A stretch of DNA of 64,000 nt, from assembly GCF_020832205.1 (NCBI RefSeq), contig NZ_JAFIFD010000033.1:62001-126000 (forward strand). Direction: 5' to 3'. Each line of letters starts with the position of its first letter. Positions within the stretch are counted from its first letter, which is position 1. The DNA is from Exiguobacterium sp. (GTDB lineage Bacteria > Bacillota > Bacilli > Exiguobacteriales > Exiguobacteriaceae). Below the pieces are notes generated by a model. That model searched no databases, was not told the DNA's origin, and saw nothing but the letters and a program-made list of their open reading frames with translations. Made by a program: the position numbers and the translations under genes. Below are positions 29,120-38,409 of this stretch, piece after piece.

Positions 29120-29323
29120 ATGAAACAGTTCGAGATCGAGTTTCATTTAATCAACGAGGAGATTTTGACGTATACCGTCGAGGCAGAGAGTCGCTATGCG
29201 GCGCTCGAATCGATTTATCAAGCGTTCCGGCACGCATCGGACGGGTTCGTCCAGTTTGATGAAGAGATGATTCTGTTCCTCGACCATGTGGCGTATGTGA
29301 AGGCGTTTGAGATTGTGGAGTGA
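29120..29323 (+). CDS. Hypothetical small protein
   Basis: 67 aa ORF, RBS AAAGGAG, followed by terminator. Confidence 0.6.
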   Translation: MKQFEIEFHLINEEILTYTVEAESRYAALESIYQAFRHASDGFVQFDEEMILFLDHVAYVKAFEIVE

Positions 29324-29326
29324 AAA

Positions 29327-29356
29327 AGCGACCCTTAAAAGGTCGCTTCTTTCTTT
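29327..29356 (+). terminator. Intrinsic terminator
   Basis: AAGCGACC-CTTAAA-AGGTCGCTT-CTTT. Confidence 0.65.
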
Positions 29357-29379
29357 AATGGATGTTTGGAGTAGACAAA

Positions 29380-31227
29380 TTAATTGTTACCGCCTTTAGT
29401 AAGAATTAACTCCAAATAGAGTGCGATTTTCTCTGAACGATCAGTAATATTTTCCTTTGTCCAAATTCCTTTTTCTGCATGGACAAACAAAGATTCATTA
29501 ATTACCTCATACTGATGTACTTCTTTTCCAGATTTCATTGTCGAAACTAGCATATTGTTAAGTACTTGGGTTGTCCAAATTGACGAGCGAGCGTATACAA
29601 GACGCTTTTGATCAAAACTTTTATTCGAAAGAGCAGAGTTTTCATCATTGTGTATTAAAGCAAAATTACCGATTCGATTCACGTATTCTTTATATTCTTC
29701 GATATCTGTAAAGCCGGAATCGATTATAAATTCTTGATTAACAGGTGTTCTCGGCATGATGTGTTCTAAAGTGATTTTTTTACTTCGATTTGATGTTAAA
29801 AGCACAGCACTATCTAAGTGACCATATGATTCAATAAAACGTAAAAGGTCATAACCTTTCTTGTTATAATTTCCACGAGTATTTTCAAATCTTCTTGTAG
29901 ATACAGCATCTTTAGCTAGCTTTGCTTTTTCCTGAATGCGACGCTCTAACTCATTTGTGAATTGGAAGTATGCTCGATCTGAACCCTCTCTATCCAAAGT
30001 GGCATAATATTTTTTGATTAGTGAAGGTATCTCAGCCTCGATATAGTTTGTTTGAGTATAAGAGAAGATAACACTAGCTCCTAAACGAATTGCTAAGTCA
30101 ACGACTTCTGACTTACGTTGCTCAGATTCGTTGTAGAATGGGATCAGGATAGTTTGTGCTTGTTTTAGACTTAAAAGTTTAAAAAGGATATCTAGCAGGT
30201 GTGTATTTTTGATAAAGCCATCGAATTCTTTTCGTTCAAGTTTTCCATAAGTATAAGAAACGTCATGCATTTCTGAAACCATCATTAGCACGTTTTCTTT
30301 TGATGGGTTCAATTCTGAATAATAGTTAAACAATTTATCTTTGCGGACATTCTCTCCTGTTGTTCCGACTAAATAATGTTTCAGGAAAGTAGAAGACTCA
30401 ATTTTCTTCTTAGAATTCAGCGCAAGGTTATCATTAAACTTCCGCCATAATTCTGTAAATTTATCACGTTCATCTTCACTATAATGTTCTTTTGCCAAAT
30501 TTTTGAGAAGCATATTCTTTATCAAATCTAAAGGTTCCAAGTCTTTACCGCGGTTGTTTAAGATTTCAAATAACTGAAAAGCTTTAGACAACGTTGGAGC
30601 GGTCGTTACAATAAGCATCACTTTATGTTTAATGTAGTTCACAAATTTAGGTAGTTCTTGGTCACTCAACTTTGAGAGCTCTTCTTTTAAAACTTCATAG
30701 ACTTCTTCGATTTGACTAGATTGTTGAAAACTATTCTTTGCACTTGAATCTGGACGTATGATGTGTCGGTAAATACTTCCGAACTCTAGACTCTTATGAT
30801 GTTGTATCTTTGAATTTTTAAAATTTGCTTCATCATCAAATAAACCATAACCTTTATTTAATTCTCCGCGCATATTCATCCATTTTTGCATGGTTTCAAT
30901 ACTATTTTCTTTTCGATGAAGACGATGATCAATTGTTTCTTCTAGTACTTTGTAGAGTAGAGAAAGTGTAGTGAGTCTTTGTTGACCATCGATAACAATT
31001 TTGCTCGTTGTAGTTGCGTCATTATTAATTAAAACGATATTTCCCAATAGATATCCATCTAACAAAGAACTTTCCTTTGTAAACTCCTCTGTATCTTCGT
31101 TAAAGTCTTTGAACAATTGAGTTACTTCGTGTTCACCCCAGACAAAATCTCGTTGAAAATCAGGTATTTCGTATACATAGTTATTGTTAAATACATTAAA
31201 TATTGATTGGATTTCTGACGTTATCAT
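29380..31227 (-). CDS. DUF262 + DUF1524 (HNH) protein, GmrSD-like
   Basis: VYEIPDFQRDFVWGEHEVTQLFKDF; IVIDGQQRLTTLSLLYK; KITLEHIMPRTPVNQ; markedly AT-rich. Confidence 0.85.
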   Translation of the reverse strand: MITSEIQSIFNVFNNNYVYEIPDFQRDFVWGEHEVTQLFKDFNEDTEEFTKESSLLDGYLLGNIVLINNDATTTSKIVIDGQQRLTTLSLLYKVLEETIDHRLHRKENSIETMQKWMNMRGELNKGYGLFDDEANFKNSKIQHHKSLEFGSIYRHIIRPDSSAKNSFQQSSQIEEVYEVLKEELSKLSDQELPKFVNYIKHKVMLIVTTAPTLSKAFQLFEILNNRGKDLEPLDLIKNMLLKNLAKEHYSEDERDKFTELWRKFNDNLALNSKKKIESSTFLKHYLVGTTGENVRKDKLFNYYSELNPSKENVLMMVSEMHDVSYTYGKLERKEFDGFIKNTHLLDILFKLLSLKQAQTILIPFYNESEQRKSEVVDLAIRLGASVIFSYTQTNYIEAEIPSLIKKYYATLDREGSDRAYFQFTNELERRIQEKAKLAKDAVSTRRFENTRGNYNKKGYDLLRFIESYGHLDSAVLLTSNRSKKITLEHIMPRTPVNQEFIIDSGFTDIEEYKEYVNRIGNFALIHNDENSALSNKSFDQKRLVYARSSIWTTQVLNNMLVSTMKSGKEVHQYEVINESLFVHAEKGIWTKENITDRSEKIALYLELILTKGGNN

Positions 31228-31340
31228 AAAATACCTCCCTGCACTTAAAGCGCTATTCCAAATAATTGGATATAATGAAAGTATAATATTTAATCGAATG
31301 TGGATCTACCATCAGGCCTTATAGAAAGGATGAATAAATT

Positions 31341-31670
31341 ATGGAGCGATATAACAAACTAATCCGCGATCGCATCCCTGAAATCATTCACGAAGCAGGG
31401 AAGGTTCCTGTCGTTAAACACCTCAATCAAGCCGAACATTTCGAACAGGCCCGCCTGAAGCTCTACGAAGAAATCAAGGAGTACGAGGAAACGAACATCG
31501 ATGAAGAATCGCTTGAAGAACTTGCTGATATTTTGGAACTCGTCTATACGCTCGGAAAAATGCATGGTGCGAGTTTTGAAGAATTAAATCGCATCCGTGA
31601 GGAGAAGCGTGAGAAGCGGGGCGGTTTTGAAAAAGGTCTCTTCCTGGAAGAAGTTCTTGATCATGAGTGA
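31341..31670 (+). CDS. MazG-like / phosphoribosyl-ATP pyrophosphohydrolase-like protein
   Basis: MERYNKLIRDRIPEIIHEAGK..EEIKEYEETNIDEESLEELADILELVYTLG. Confidence 0.82.
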   Translation: MERYNKLIRDRIPEIIHEAGKVPVVKHLNQAEHFEQARLKLYEEIKEYEETNIDEESLEELADILELVYTLGKMHGASFEELNRIREEKREKRGGFEKGLFLEEVLDHE

Positions 31671-34020
31671 ATTACGCCTGCACACCAGCCACTTACGCAT
31701 CCCTTTGCAACATCAAATCAACGCGGCGACTGAAATTTATATGGTCGTCGCGTTTGCACAAGTATCGGGTGTGCAAGAGATTGCCGCTTCCCTTAAGGAC
31801 GCAGTCAAACGCGGTGTGCAAGTCCGCATTTTGATTGGGGATTATCTCTATTTGACGAACCCAGACGCGCTCGAGATGCTGATGAACATCGAGGGATTAG
31901 AGCTGCGGCTTTATCGATCAAAAGGTCAGTCATTCCATCCGAAAGCGTATTTATTCCGTACAGAAGATGGTGGTACATTCTTTGTCGGCTCGTCCAATCT
32001 GTCACATAGTGCATTGAATCGAGGTGTCGAATGGAATGTAGAGATTCCGGCAAGTATCTCAGAGGACGTGTTCGAGCAATCGGTCGAATCCTTCCATGAC
32101 CTCTTCTATAGCGATTACGCTCAAATTATGAATGCCATCTCGATACAGCCTTATCGGGAAGAGTATAATGCCGGTCAAGACCGGATGAAAGAGAACGAGC
32201 AAATCGCAGAACCGACGCCGGTCTATATCGAGGACGATACGATCACCCCGAATACGGTTCAAGATGCTGCGTTGAAGGCGTTACGAGAAACGATGGACGA
32301 AGGAAGACGTAAGGCGATGCTCGTGCTCGCCACCGGCTTAGGGAAGACGTATCTAAGTGCCTTCTTCGCCCGACAGTTCAAACGAGTGCTTTTCATTGCC
32401 CACCAAAAAGAAATTCTGCTTCAAGCTGAGGCTTCTTTTAAAAAAGTCTCGAGTGAATGGGAAACAGGTCTTTTGCTCGGTGGCGATTCGAGAAGTGAGG
32501 AGTCGGCCGACGTGTTATTCGCCTCGATTCAAACGTTGGCATCCAAACATCGAATGGAACAGTTCAAACCAGACCAATTCGATTTGATTGTCGTCGACGA
32601 ATTTCATCATTCGGCAGCGCCGTCATATCGACGTGTCCTCGACTATTTCGAGCCAAAGTTTTTGCTCGGACTGACAGCGACACCGGACCGCTTGGACGGG
32701 GGAGACGTTTATGCTTTGTGCGATGACAATGTCGCCTATCAGATGCACTTCACCGAAGCGATTGAAGAGTCGTATTTGACACCGTTCCATTACGTCGGGG
32801 TTTATGATGAAATCGACTATTCGCAGATTAGGTTGATTAACGGTCGTCGTTATGACCAGGATGAACTGTTGATGGAGCAATTAAAGGAGAGTGTCGCCCG
32901 AAAAATCTTTGAGGCATGGCAGATGCATCATCAAACGCGTGCGCTCGGTTTCTGTTCGTCGGTTCCACAGGCTGAGTACTTGGCCGACTATTTCCGGATG
33001 CAAGGCGTGCAGGCTGTCGCGTTACATAGCCAGACCGAATATGATCGAGCGGACGTCATCAAACAGTTGAAGGAAGGGCATCTCGATATCATCTTTGCAG
33101 TGAACTTGTTCAATGAAGGTGTCGACGTCCCGGAAATCGATACGCTACTATTCTGCCGTCCAACTGAATCGTTGACCGTCTTCACGCAACAGATTGGTCG
33201 CGGACTTCGACTATTGAGCGGAAAAACACACTGCACAATCATCGATTTGATTGGGAACTATAAGAATATCGATAAGAAGTTGGCGCTCCTGACGAGAAAG
33301 CGGCAGCCGCTTGTCAAATCACTTCCTACAGGAGTCGATTTACCAAACGGATGTACGATCGAGTTTGATTTACAAGCCGTCGACTTATTGAAGAGGATGG
33401 TGACCCGTTCTTCGACACGCCGGCAACAGTTGGAGCGGAACTACAACATGGTGAAAGAAGAGTTGGGGAGAAGACCGAGTTACCTAGAGTTGATTCAACG
33501 AGGCGAATACTCAATCGATGCCTATCGTTCTGAATGGAAGAAAGATGGCGGCTTTTACGGGTTCCTTGACCGGATGGGTGAGCTAAGTGATGAAGAGAGT
33601 CATCTGTTTGAAGAATCGAAATCATTGTTGTTCGAGGTCGAATACACGGACATGACGAAGAGTTACAAGATGATTGTGTTATCAATCATGTTAAGCCGTG
33701 GGGTCGATGGATGGCTTCAACCACTTTCAGCGAGTGAGGCGGCCCAACCGTTTTATGACTTCATCAATGCGGTTCCATATCGGCAACAGATTGACGGGAA
33801 CACGAAAGACTTCAAATCGCCGTTCAATCAGCAAAAGAGTGAAAAGTTACTCTTACGGATGCCATTTGATAAAATAGCTAAGGGACCGTTCTTCGTGTCA
33901 GAGGAATCATTACATATCGAGCATAATGAAGCATTTGCTCATCCTTTGGTTTACGAATGGGTCAGTCAAATCGTCGAAGTTCGACTGCATCACTATTTCA
34001 GTCGGAAAGCTTCAGAGTGA
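31663..34020 (+). CDS. PLD-like nuclease domain fused to SF2 (DEAD/DEAH) helicase
   Basis: FHPKAYLFRTEDGGTFFVGSSNLS (HxK); LATGLGKTYLSAFFA, VVDEFHH, GLTATPDR, QQIGRGLRL; start overlaps upstream stop (ATGAGTGA). Confidence 0.87.
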   Translation: MSELRLHTSHLRIPLQHQINAATEIYMVVAFAQVSGVQEIAASLKDAVKRGVQVRILIGDYLYLTNPDALEMLMNIEGLELRLYRSKGQSFHPKAYLFRTEDGGTFFVGSSNLSHSALNRGVEWNVEIPASISEDVFEQSVESFHDLFYSDYAQIMNAISIQPYREEYNAGQDRMKENEQIAEPTPVYIEDDTITPNTVQDAALKALRETMDEGRRKAMLVLATGLGKTYLSAFFARQFKRVLFIAHQKEILLQAEASFKKVSSEWETGLLLGGDSRSEESADVLFASIQTLASKHRMEQFKPDQFDLIVVDEFHHSAAPSYRRVLDYFEPKFLLGLTATPDRLDGGDVYALCDDNVAYQMHFTEAIEESYLTPFHYVGVYDEIDYSQIRLINGRRYDQDELLMEQLKESVARKIFEAWQMHHQTRALGFCSSVPQAEYLADYFRMQGVQAVALHSQTEYDRADVIKQLKEGHLDIIFAVNLFNEGVDVPEIDTLLFCRPTESLTVFTQQIGRGLRLLSGKTHCTIIDLIGNYKNIDKKLALLTRKRQPLVKSLPTGVDLPNGCTIEFDLQAVDLLKRMVTRSSTRRQQLERNYNMVKEELGRRPSYLELIQRGEYSIDAYRSEWKKDGGFYGFLDRMGELSDEESHLFEESKSLLFEVEYTDMTKSYKMIVLSIMLSRGVDGWLQPLSASEAAQPFYDFINAVPYRQQIDGNTKDFKSPFNQQKSEKLLLRMPFDKIAKGPFFVSEESLHIEHNEAFAHPLVYEWVSQIVEVRLHHYFSRKASE

Positions 34021-34040
34021 TTGGGAAAGGAGTCTTTAAC

Positions 34041-34298
34041 TTGAAACGCGCACTACTTCGCAAAATCCAATTCGCCCTCCAGCATCATGGCGGGAAGGCA
34101 TCATTGAAAGAAATCTATGACTACATCGAGAAGTCATACTATCAACTCGAGCTTGATCGCTACAAAGACTGGAAGGCGCACGTAAACAAGCAGATTCGGG
34201 CCCACTCGAGCGATTCAGCCAGTTTCGCCGGCAAAGAAGACTTGTTTTATGCTACGGGAAACAAGGGCATCTGGGGCTTGCGCCAACAGAATAACTAA
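34041..34298 (+). CDS. Small winged-helix/HARE-HTH-like protein
   Basis: TTG start with GGAAAGGAG RBS; ALQHHGGKASLKEIYDYIEK..VNKQIRAHSSDSASFAGKEDLFYATGNKGIWGLR, reminiscent of restriction-associated wHTH modules. Confidence 0.6.
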   Translation: MKRALLRKIQFALQHHGGKASLKEIYDYIEKSYYQLELDRYKDWKAHVNKQIRAHSSDSASFAGKEDLFYATGNKGIWGLRQQNN

Positions 34299-34300
34299 TC

Positions 34301-34336
34301 GAAAGCGGGACCAAATCACTTGGTTCCGCTTTCAAT
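34301..34336 (+). terminator. Intrinsic terminator
   Basis: GAAAGCGGGACC-N8-GGTTCCGCTTTC. Confidence 0.6.
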
Positions 34337-34340
34337 CGTT

Positions 34341-34387
34341 ACAATACGTCACACCCCCTTGTCACAAAATCGACAATACGTTACACT
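34341..34387 (+). promoter_or_regulatory. Promoter with two direct repeats
   Basis: TTGTCA (34359-34364)-N17-TACACT (34382-34387); ACAATACGTCACAC (34341-34354) and ACAATACGTTACAC (34373-34386). Confidence 0.5.
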
Positions 34388-34425
34388 TCGAGACAGTGTG
34401 AAAAAAATGTATAAGGGGTTTATCC

Positions 34426-35964
34426 ATGGAAATTGTACAACAGTTATCTCAAGTTCAATTACTCAACCAGTTTTGGTTGTTAATGGCCTTCGTCATCCCG
34501 ATGGTCATCTTGTCACGGATGGTCGTGGCCGGTTCACGGTTCTCGCCAATCCTCGTCATCGTCATCTTCGGTCTCGGTCTCGGTTTTGTCATGGTCGAGA
34601 TGGGTATCGCGACTCCGGGTCTCCCTGAGTTCCCGCTCGTCGACTTCCTGTCACGGACGACGATCATCGCGCTCGTCGTATCGTTCTTCGTCGGTGGGCA
34701 AGAGCTTCGTAAAATCTTAAGCAAGCAGGCGCTCGACGTGAAAGACATCGTCGTGCCGTCAAAAGAAGAGATGTTCCTCGGAACGGGACGGACGCAGTTC
34801 ATCTTCATCCTCCGTTCATTCTTCTTGCTCGTTGGATTGGAAGGGTTCTTCCGCATGATGATTCAACCGGGAACGGCAGAAGGGATCATGCTCTACTATC
34901 CGATCCTCGCGTTGATCGGTCTCGCGGCGTCGTTCCTGTTGATCGACCACAAGGCTCAAATCGACGACAAGCAAGTGTACATGCGTAAAGGATTGATCGA
35001 GACGGTGATCTTGATCGCCATCTTGTTCATCTCATATGCGATCGCTACGCTCGTGCAGCCCGTCATCGCGCTTCCACAAATCTTCTTCGCGATGATCGTC
35101 TCATCAGCGCTCGGTGCCATCTTCCAAAACTGGACGTACGGGCCGACGGTTCGCGCGCTCCTCTTCGCCGGGATTCCGGTCGTCTTGGCAGCGAACTTCA
35201 TGGTCGGCGGCTCACGCATCGGTGACGCGTTCGCCATCGAAGGCATGAACTCGGTCCTTTTCTATGGTTTCTTCGGCCAGTTGTTCTGGATGTTCGGTGG
35301 GATCGCGCTCCTCATGTGGTTCGCCCGTACGGGACACATCCGTAACCTCGCACCAGGTATGGCGGGATCACTCTCGCACAGCGGTCTTACAGGTGCATGT
35401 ACGGCTGGTGACTTCGGGAAAGTCGCAGCGAAACGTGCCCCAATTATGATCAACATCCCGTTCTTCGGTCACATCTTCGTCTTCTCGATCTTGGCGATCA
35501 GTGCCGATAACGGGGCGCTCTGGATTTGGCCGACGGTCATCATCGTCTTGGTCGGTCTCACGCTCACGTTCCTCGCGCTTAAAAACTTGCGCAGTGCGAA
35601 CGGCGAAGACTTGAAAGAAGTGAAGGCGCTCATGCAGTTCTCGTTCGGCTGGCAGATCATGGCCGTCTTCGGCGGACTCGTGCTCCTCAGCTTCAGCACG
35701 ATCGCATTCGACTACTCGGCAATGGCCCAGTCGTCAGCGATCTCGCACTTCGGTCTGTTCGCGGCGATCCAAGGCGGCATGTTCGGGACAGAAGCGTCGC
35801 TTCTCATCCCGCTCATCTTCTCAATGCCGTTCCTCGTCCACCCGCTCGTATTCTTTATGTTCGGGAAGGCGCTCGACAACAATGGCGAGATGCCACGCGT
35901 ACCGGTTTACGCGATGGCGCTCATCGGTGTTCTCGGTGTGTCGGTCGCAATCATCGGCCTATAA
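34426..35964 (+). CDS. Multi-pass membrane protein of unknown function (transporter-like)
   Basis: 512 aa, more than 10 hydrophobic segments; family not recognised. Confidence 0.7.
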   Translation: MEIVQQLSQVQLLNQFWLLMAFVIPMVILSRMVVAGSRFSPILVIVIFGLGLGFVMVEMGIATPGLPEFPLVDFLSRTTIIALVVSFFVGGQELRKILSKQALDVKDIVVPSKEEMFLGTGRTQFIFILRSFFLLVGLEGFFRMMIQPGTAEGIMLYYPILALIGLAASFLLIDHKAQIDDKQVYMRKGLIETVILIAILFISYAIATLVQPVIALPQIFFAMIVSSALGAIFQNWTYGPTVRALLFAGIPVVLAANFMVGGSRIGDAFAIEGMNSVLFYGFFGQLFWMFGGIALLMWFARTGHIRNLAPGMAGSLSHSGLTGACTAGDFGKVAAKRAPIMINIPFFGHIFVFSILAISADNGALWIWPTVIIVLVGLTLTFLALKNLRSANGEDLKEVKALMQFSFGWQIMAVFGGLVLLSFSTIAFDYSAMAQSSAISHFGLFAAIQGGMFGTEASLLIPLIFSMPFLVHPLVFFMFGKALDNNGEMPRVPVYAMALIGVLGVSVAIIGL

Positions 35965-35965
35965 G

Positions 35966-36008
35966 TAAAACTCCGCTCCTACGTGATGTAGGAACGGAGT
36001 TTTTTTGT
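35966..36008. terminator. Bidirectional intrinsic terminator
   Basis: AAAACTCCG..CCTAC-GTGAT-GTAGG..CGGAGTTTTTTT. Confidence 0.8.
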
Positions 36009-36010
36009 AT

Positions 36011-36295
36011 TCAGTTGACTTCCGTCACATGCAAGACCGGCTTCGCCGTCACGTAGTTTCCTACGTTTTGGGCGAAGGCGATGAGGTCCGGGTTTTGGTT
36101 ATGCTGCTCGATTGCCGCCTGGTCGGCCCAGTTCTCAATCATGACGAACCGGTTCTCAGACGTCGTCGATTGGAACAGCTCATAGCTCAAGCAACCGGCT
36201 TCTTGTTTCGACGAGTCGATGAGCTTATTGATATCCGCTAAGAAGTGGTCGAACTCTTCTTCTTTCACGTCAAAGATGGCGTTCACTAAGATCAT
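36011..36295 (-). CDS. Putative quinol monooxygenase (ABM domain)
   Basis: MILVNAIFDVKEEEFDHFLADINKLIDSSKQEAGCLSYELFQ. Confidence 0.85.
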   Translation of the reverse strand: MILVNAIFDVKEEEFDHFLADINKLIDSSKQEAGCLSYELFQSTTSENRFVMIENWADQAAIEQHNQNPDLIAFAQNVGNYVTAKPVLHVTEVN

Positions 36296-36309
36296 AGATA
36301 TCCCTCCGA

Positions 36310-36948
36310 TTATTTAAAGTTAGTGATCGTCTCAGCGTCGAGGCGGACCGATTGGTACCCTTCCTCTGCCGCTTTCCCGACCGAGAGGATCATGACCGGC
36401 ACGTAACGGTCTTTGTCTAAACCGAACGTCTCGGCGAGTTGGTCTTTCTCAAAACCGCCAATCGGGTTCGTGTCGTAGCCGTGCGCTCGGGCGACGAGCA
36501 TGAACTGCATCGCGGCGAGGCTCGAGTCGATCTTGACGATGTCGTTCATCTCTTGCTTCGACAAGTTCTTGTAGTAAGGGATGATCGCAGCGAGCTGTTG
36601 GTCGCGCACGTCTTGCGGCATCTTGCCTTCGGCGACGGCTTGGTCGTAAATCTGTTCGCCGAGCTCGTAGCATTCCATGTCTCCGAAGATGAGCACCATC
36701 GCGGCCGACGTGTCGTTTTGACGCACGTTGAACTTGATGAGCGGCTTGAGCGTCTCTTTCGCTTCCGGGCTCTCGACGACGACGAAGCGCCACGGTTGCA
36801 TGTTGACCGATGATGGGGCCATCGTCGCTTCTTGAATCATCTCGAGCATCTCTTCTTGCGAGATTTTCACGTTCTCGTCGTAGACGCGGATCGACTTGCG
36901 TCCGAGTACGACGTCTTGGAATGTATCGTTTGTAAATGTAGTTGCCAT
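36310..36948 (-). CDS. Nitroreductase family protein
   Basis: RKSIRVYDENVKISQEEMLEMIQEATMAPSSVNMQPWRFVVV. Confidence 0.92.
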   Translation of the reverse strand: MATTFTNDTFQDVVLGRKSIRVYDENVKISQEEMLEMIQEATMAPSSVNMQPWRFVVVESPEAKETLKPLIKFNVRQNDTSAAMVLIFGDMECYELGEQIYDQAVAEGKMPQDVRDQQLAAIIPYYKNLSKQEMNDIVKIDSSLAAMQFMLVARAHGYDTNPIGGFEKDQLAETFGLDKDRYVPVMILSVGKAAEEGYQSVRLDAETITNFK

Positions 36949-36972
36949 TGGGAAATCTCCTCTTTCTCTCTG

Positions 36973-37380
36973 TTAGACTTGGTTCAATTTTTCAAGCAGG
37001 TCGGATAATTGTCTCATTTCAGCGTCCGACAAGGTACTGATCAAATGGTTCGACGCGTCATGATCCCGTTCACACGATTTCAAATCTTCAGCAGCGCTAT
37101 CGGTCAATCGCACGACGACTTCGCGATGGTTGGCGGCGTTCCGCTCTCGCGTGACGTAGCCTTTCTCCTCGAGGATCTTCAAGTGACGGGTGACGGCGGC
37201 GTGGTCGATGTTCATCGCGTCTTTGATCTCGCTTTGTGAGCAGACACCTTTGTCGCTCACGACCATGAGCATCTCATAGCGGGTCAGGCTGAAGCCTGTC
37301 TCGTTCTCGAACGCCGTCGCGACACGTTGATCGGCGAGTTTGATTTGATAAAGCAATCGGCTCACATCTCGTAGCTCCAT
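36973..37380 (-). CDS. MarR family regulator
   Basis: MNIDHAAVTRHLKILEEKGYVTRERNAANHREVVVRLT. Confidence 0.9.
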   Translation of the reverse strand: MELRDVSRLLYQIKLADQRVATAFENETGFSLTRYEMLMVVSDKGVCSQSEIKDAMNIDHAAVTRHLKILEEKGYVTRERNAANHREVVVRLTDSAAEDLKSCERDHDASNHLISTLSDAEMRQLSDLLEKLNQV

Positions 37381-37485
37381 AGCGTCCCACCTTTCTCATT
37401 TGATAAATCAATCATTGACTTGTCAAATGATAACAAGGGACAAGCCCCATGTAAAGCGAGGCGACTCCACCGAGACACGACCGAC

Positions 37486-38232
37486 TCAGTCGGCAGTGTC
37501 GCGGTCGATCTTCGTCCCGTCAAACCGGTATTCAGAGATGAACGTCGCCTCGTCGAATCCGTATAAGCGATCATGGTCGTTCAAGTCGTCGATCGTCTGG
37601 AGCGAAGCGAACGAGGGATCACCGGCGCGCCCGTTCTGCGTCACGTTCAAGTAACGTTCCGTGAAGTCGTCATCTTCGTCCGGTGTCCCGTCGAACGAGA
37701 AATGAATCGACCTTACATCGTCCTCGAGCAGACGGATGATGTCTAAGACGCGCTGTTTTTGCTCGTCCGTATCGTCCCACGCCTCATGCAACATGACCGA
37801 GACACCTAAAAACCTCTGCGTATCGAGCTCGAAGACGGACGTTGCCGGCATCGTCTCGATGTCTTGTCCTCGACCGGCACCTTCGAAAACGGTCGCGCGC
37901 ACCGTCTCTGCTTCCGATAACGCGTTCGCGTCGACGAGCCGGGCATGGATTGTCGACTCCGCTTCCTGTACCCAGTAAGTCGGCATCACGTCGTCATGGA
38001 TCGACCCGTCACCGTACGTCCGGGCGTGATACGTGCCTTTGAGCGGGGGACGCTCGAGTTCGAACGTCGCTTTGAAGTTCGCCATTTTCCAATCACGGGA
38101 CACGTCCACCTCGACATTTTCCCCATATGTTTCATAAATATACGTCTCATAGCGTTCCGTCGCTTCGCCGCGGCCATACATCGAGCCTGCCACGAAAAGG
38201 CCGGCAGCGCCGATCAACAATCTTTTTTTCAT
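37486..38232 (-). CDS. Hypothetical exported protein
   Basis: 248 aa ORF with N-terminal signal-like segment. Confidence 0.6.
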   Translation of the reverse strand: MKKRLLIGAAGLFVAGSMYGRGEATERYETYIYETYGENVEVDVSRDWKMANFKATFELERPPLKGTYHARTYGDGSIHDDVMPTYWVQEAESTIHARLVDANALSEAETVRATVFEGAGRGQDIETMPATSVFELDTQRFLGVSVMLHEAWDDTDEQKQRVLDIIRLLEDDVRSIHFSFDGTPDEDDDFTERYLNVTQNGRAGDPSFASLQTIDDLNDHDRLYGFDEATFISEYRFDGTKIDRDTAD

Positions 38233-38345
38233 ATGTCCTTCACCTCTCCTCCAATGTACCCGAAAAGTCCGAAGCCGTCTCGGTCTAAAGGCGTATACAA
38301 ATTATTTCCAATTACCTGTAAACTAAAGATGCCCTCGAAGAACTA

Positions 38346-38379
38346 TTGCATTTACGTGTACTAATACATATAATACACT
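38346..38379 (+). promoter_or_regulatory. Promoter with YtrA-type operator
   Basis: TTGCAT (38346-51)-N17-TATAAT (38369-74); CGTGTA-N13-TACACT (38355-38379). Confidence 0.65.
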
Positions 38380-38409
38380 TATAACGGATAAGGGAGAGGG
38401 TGTGAGCCA

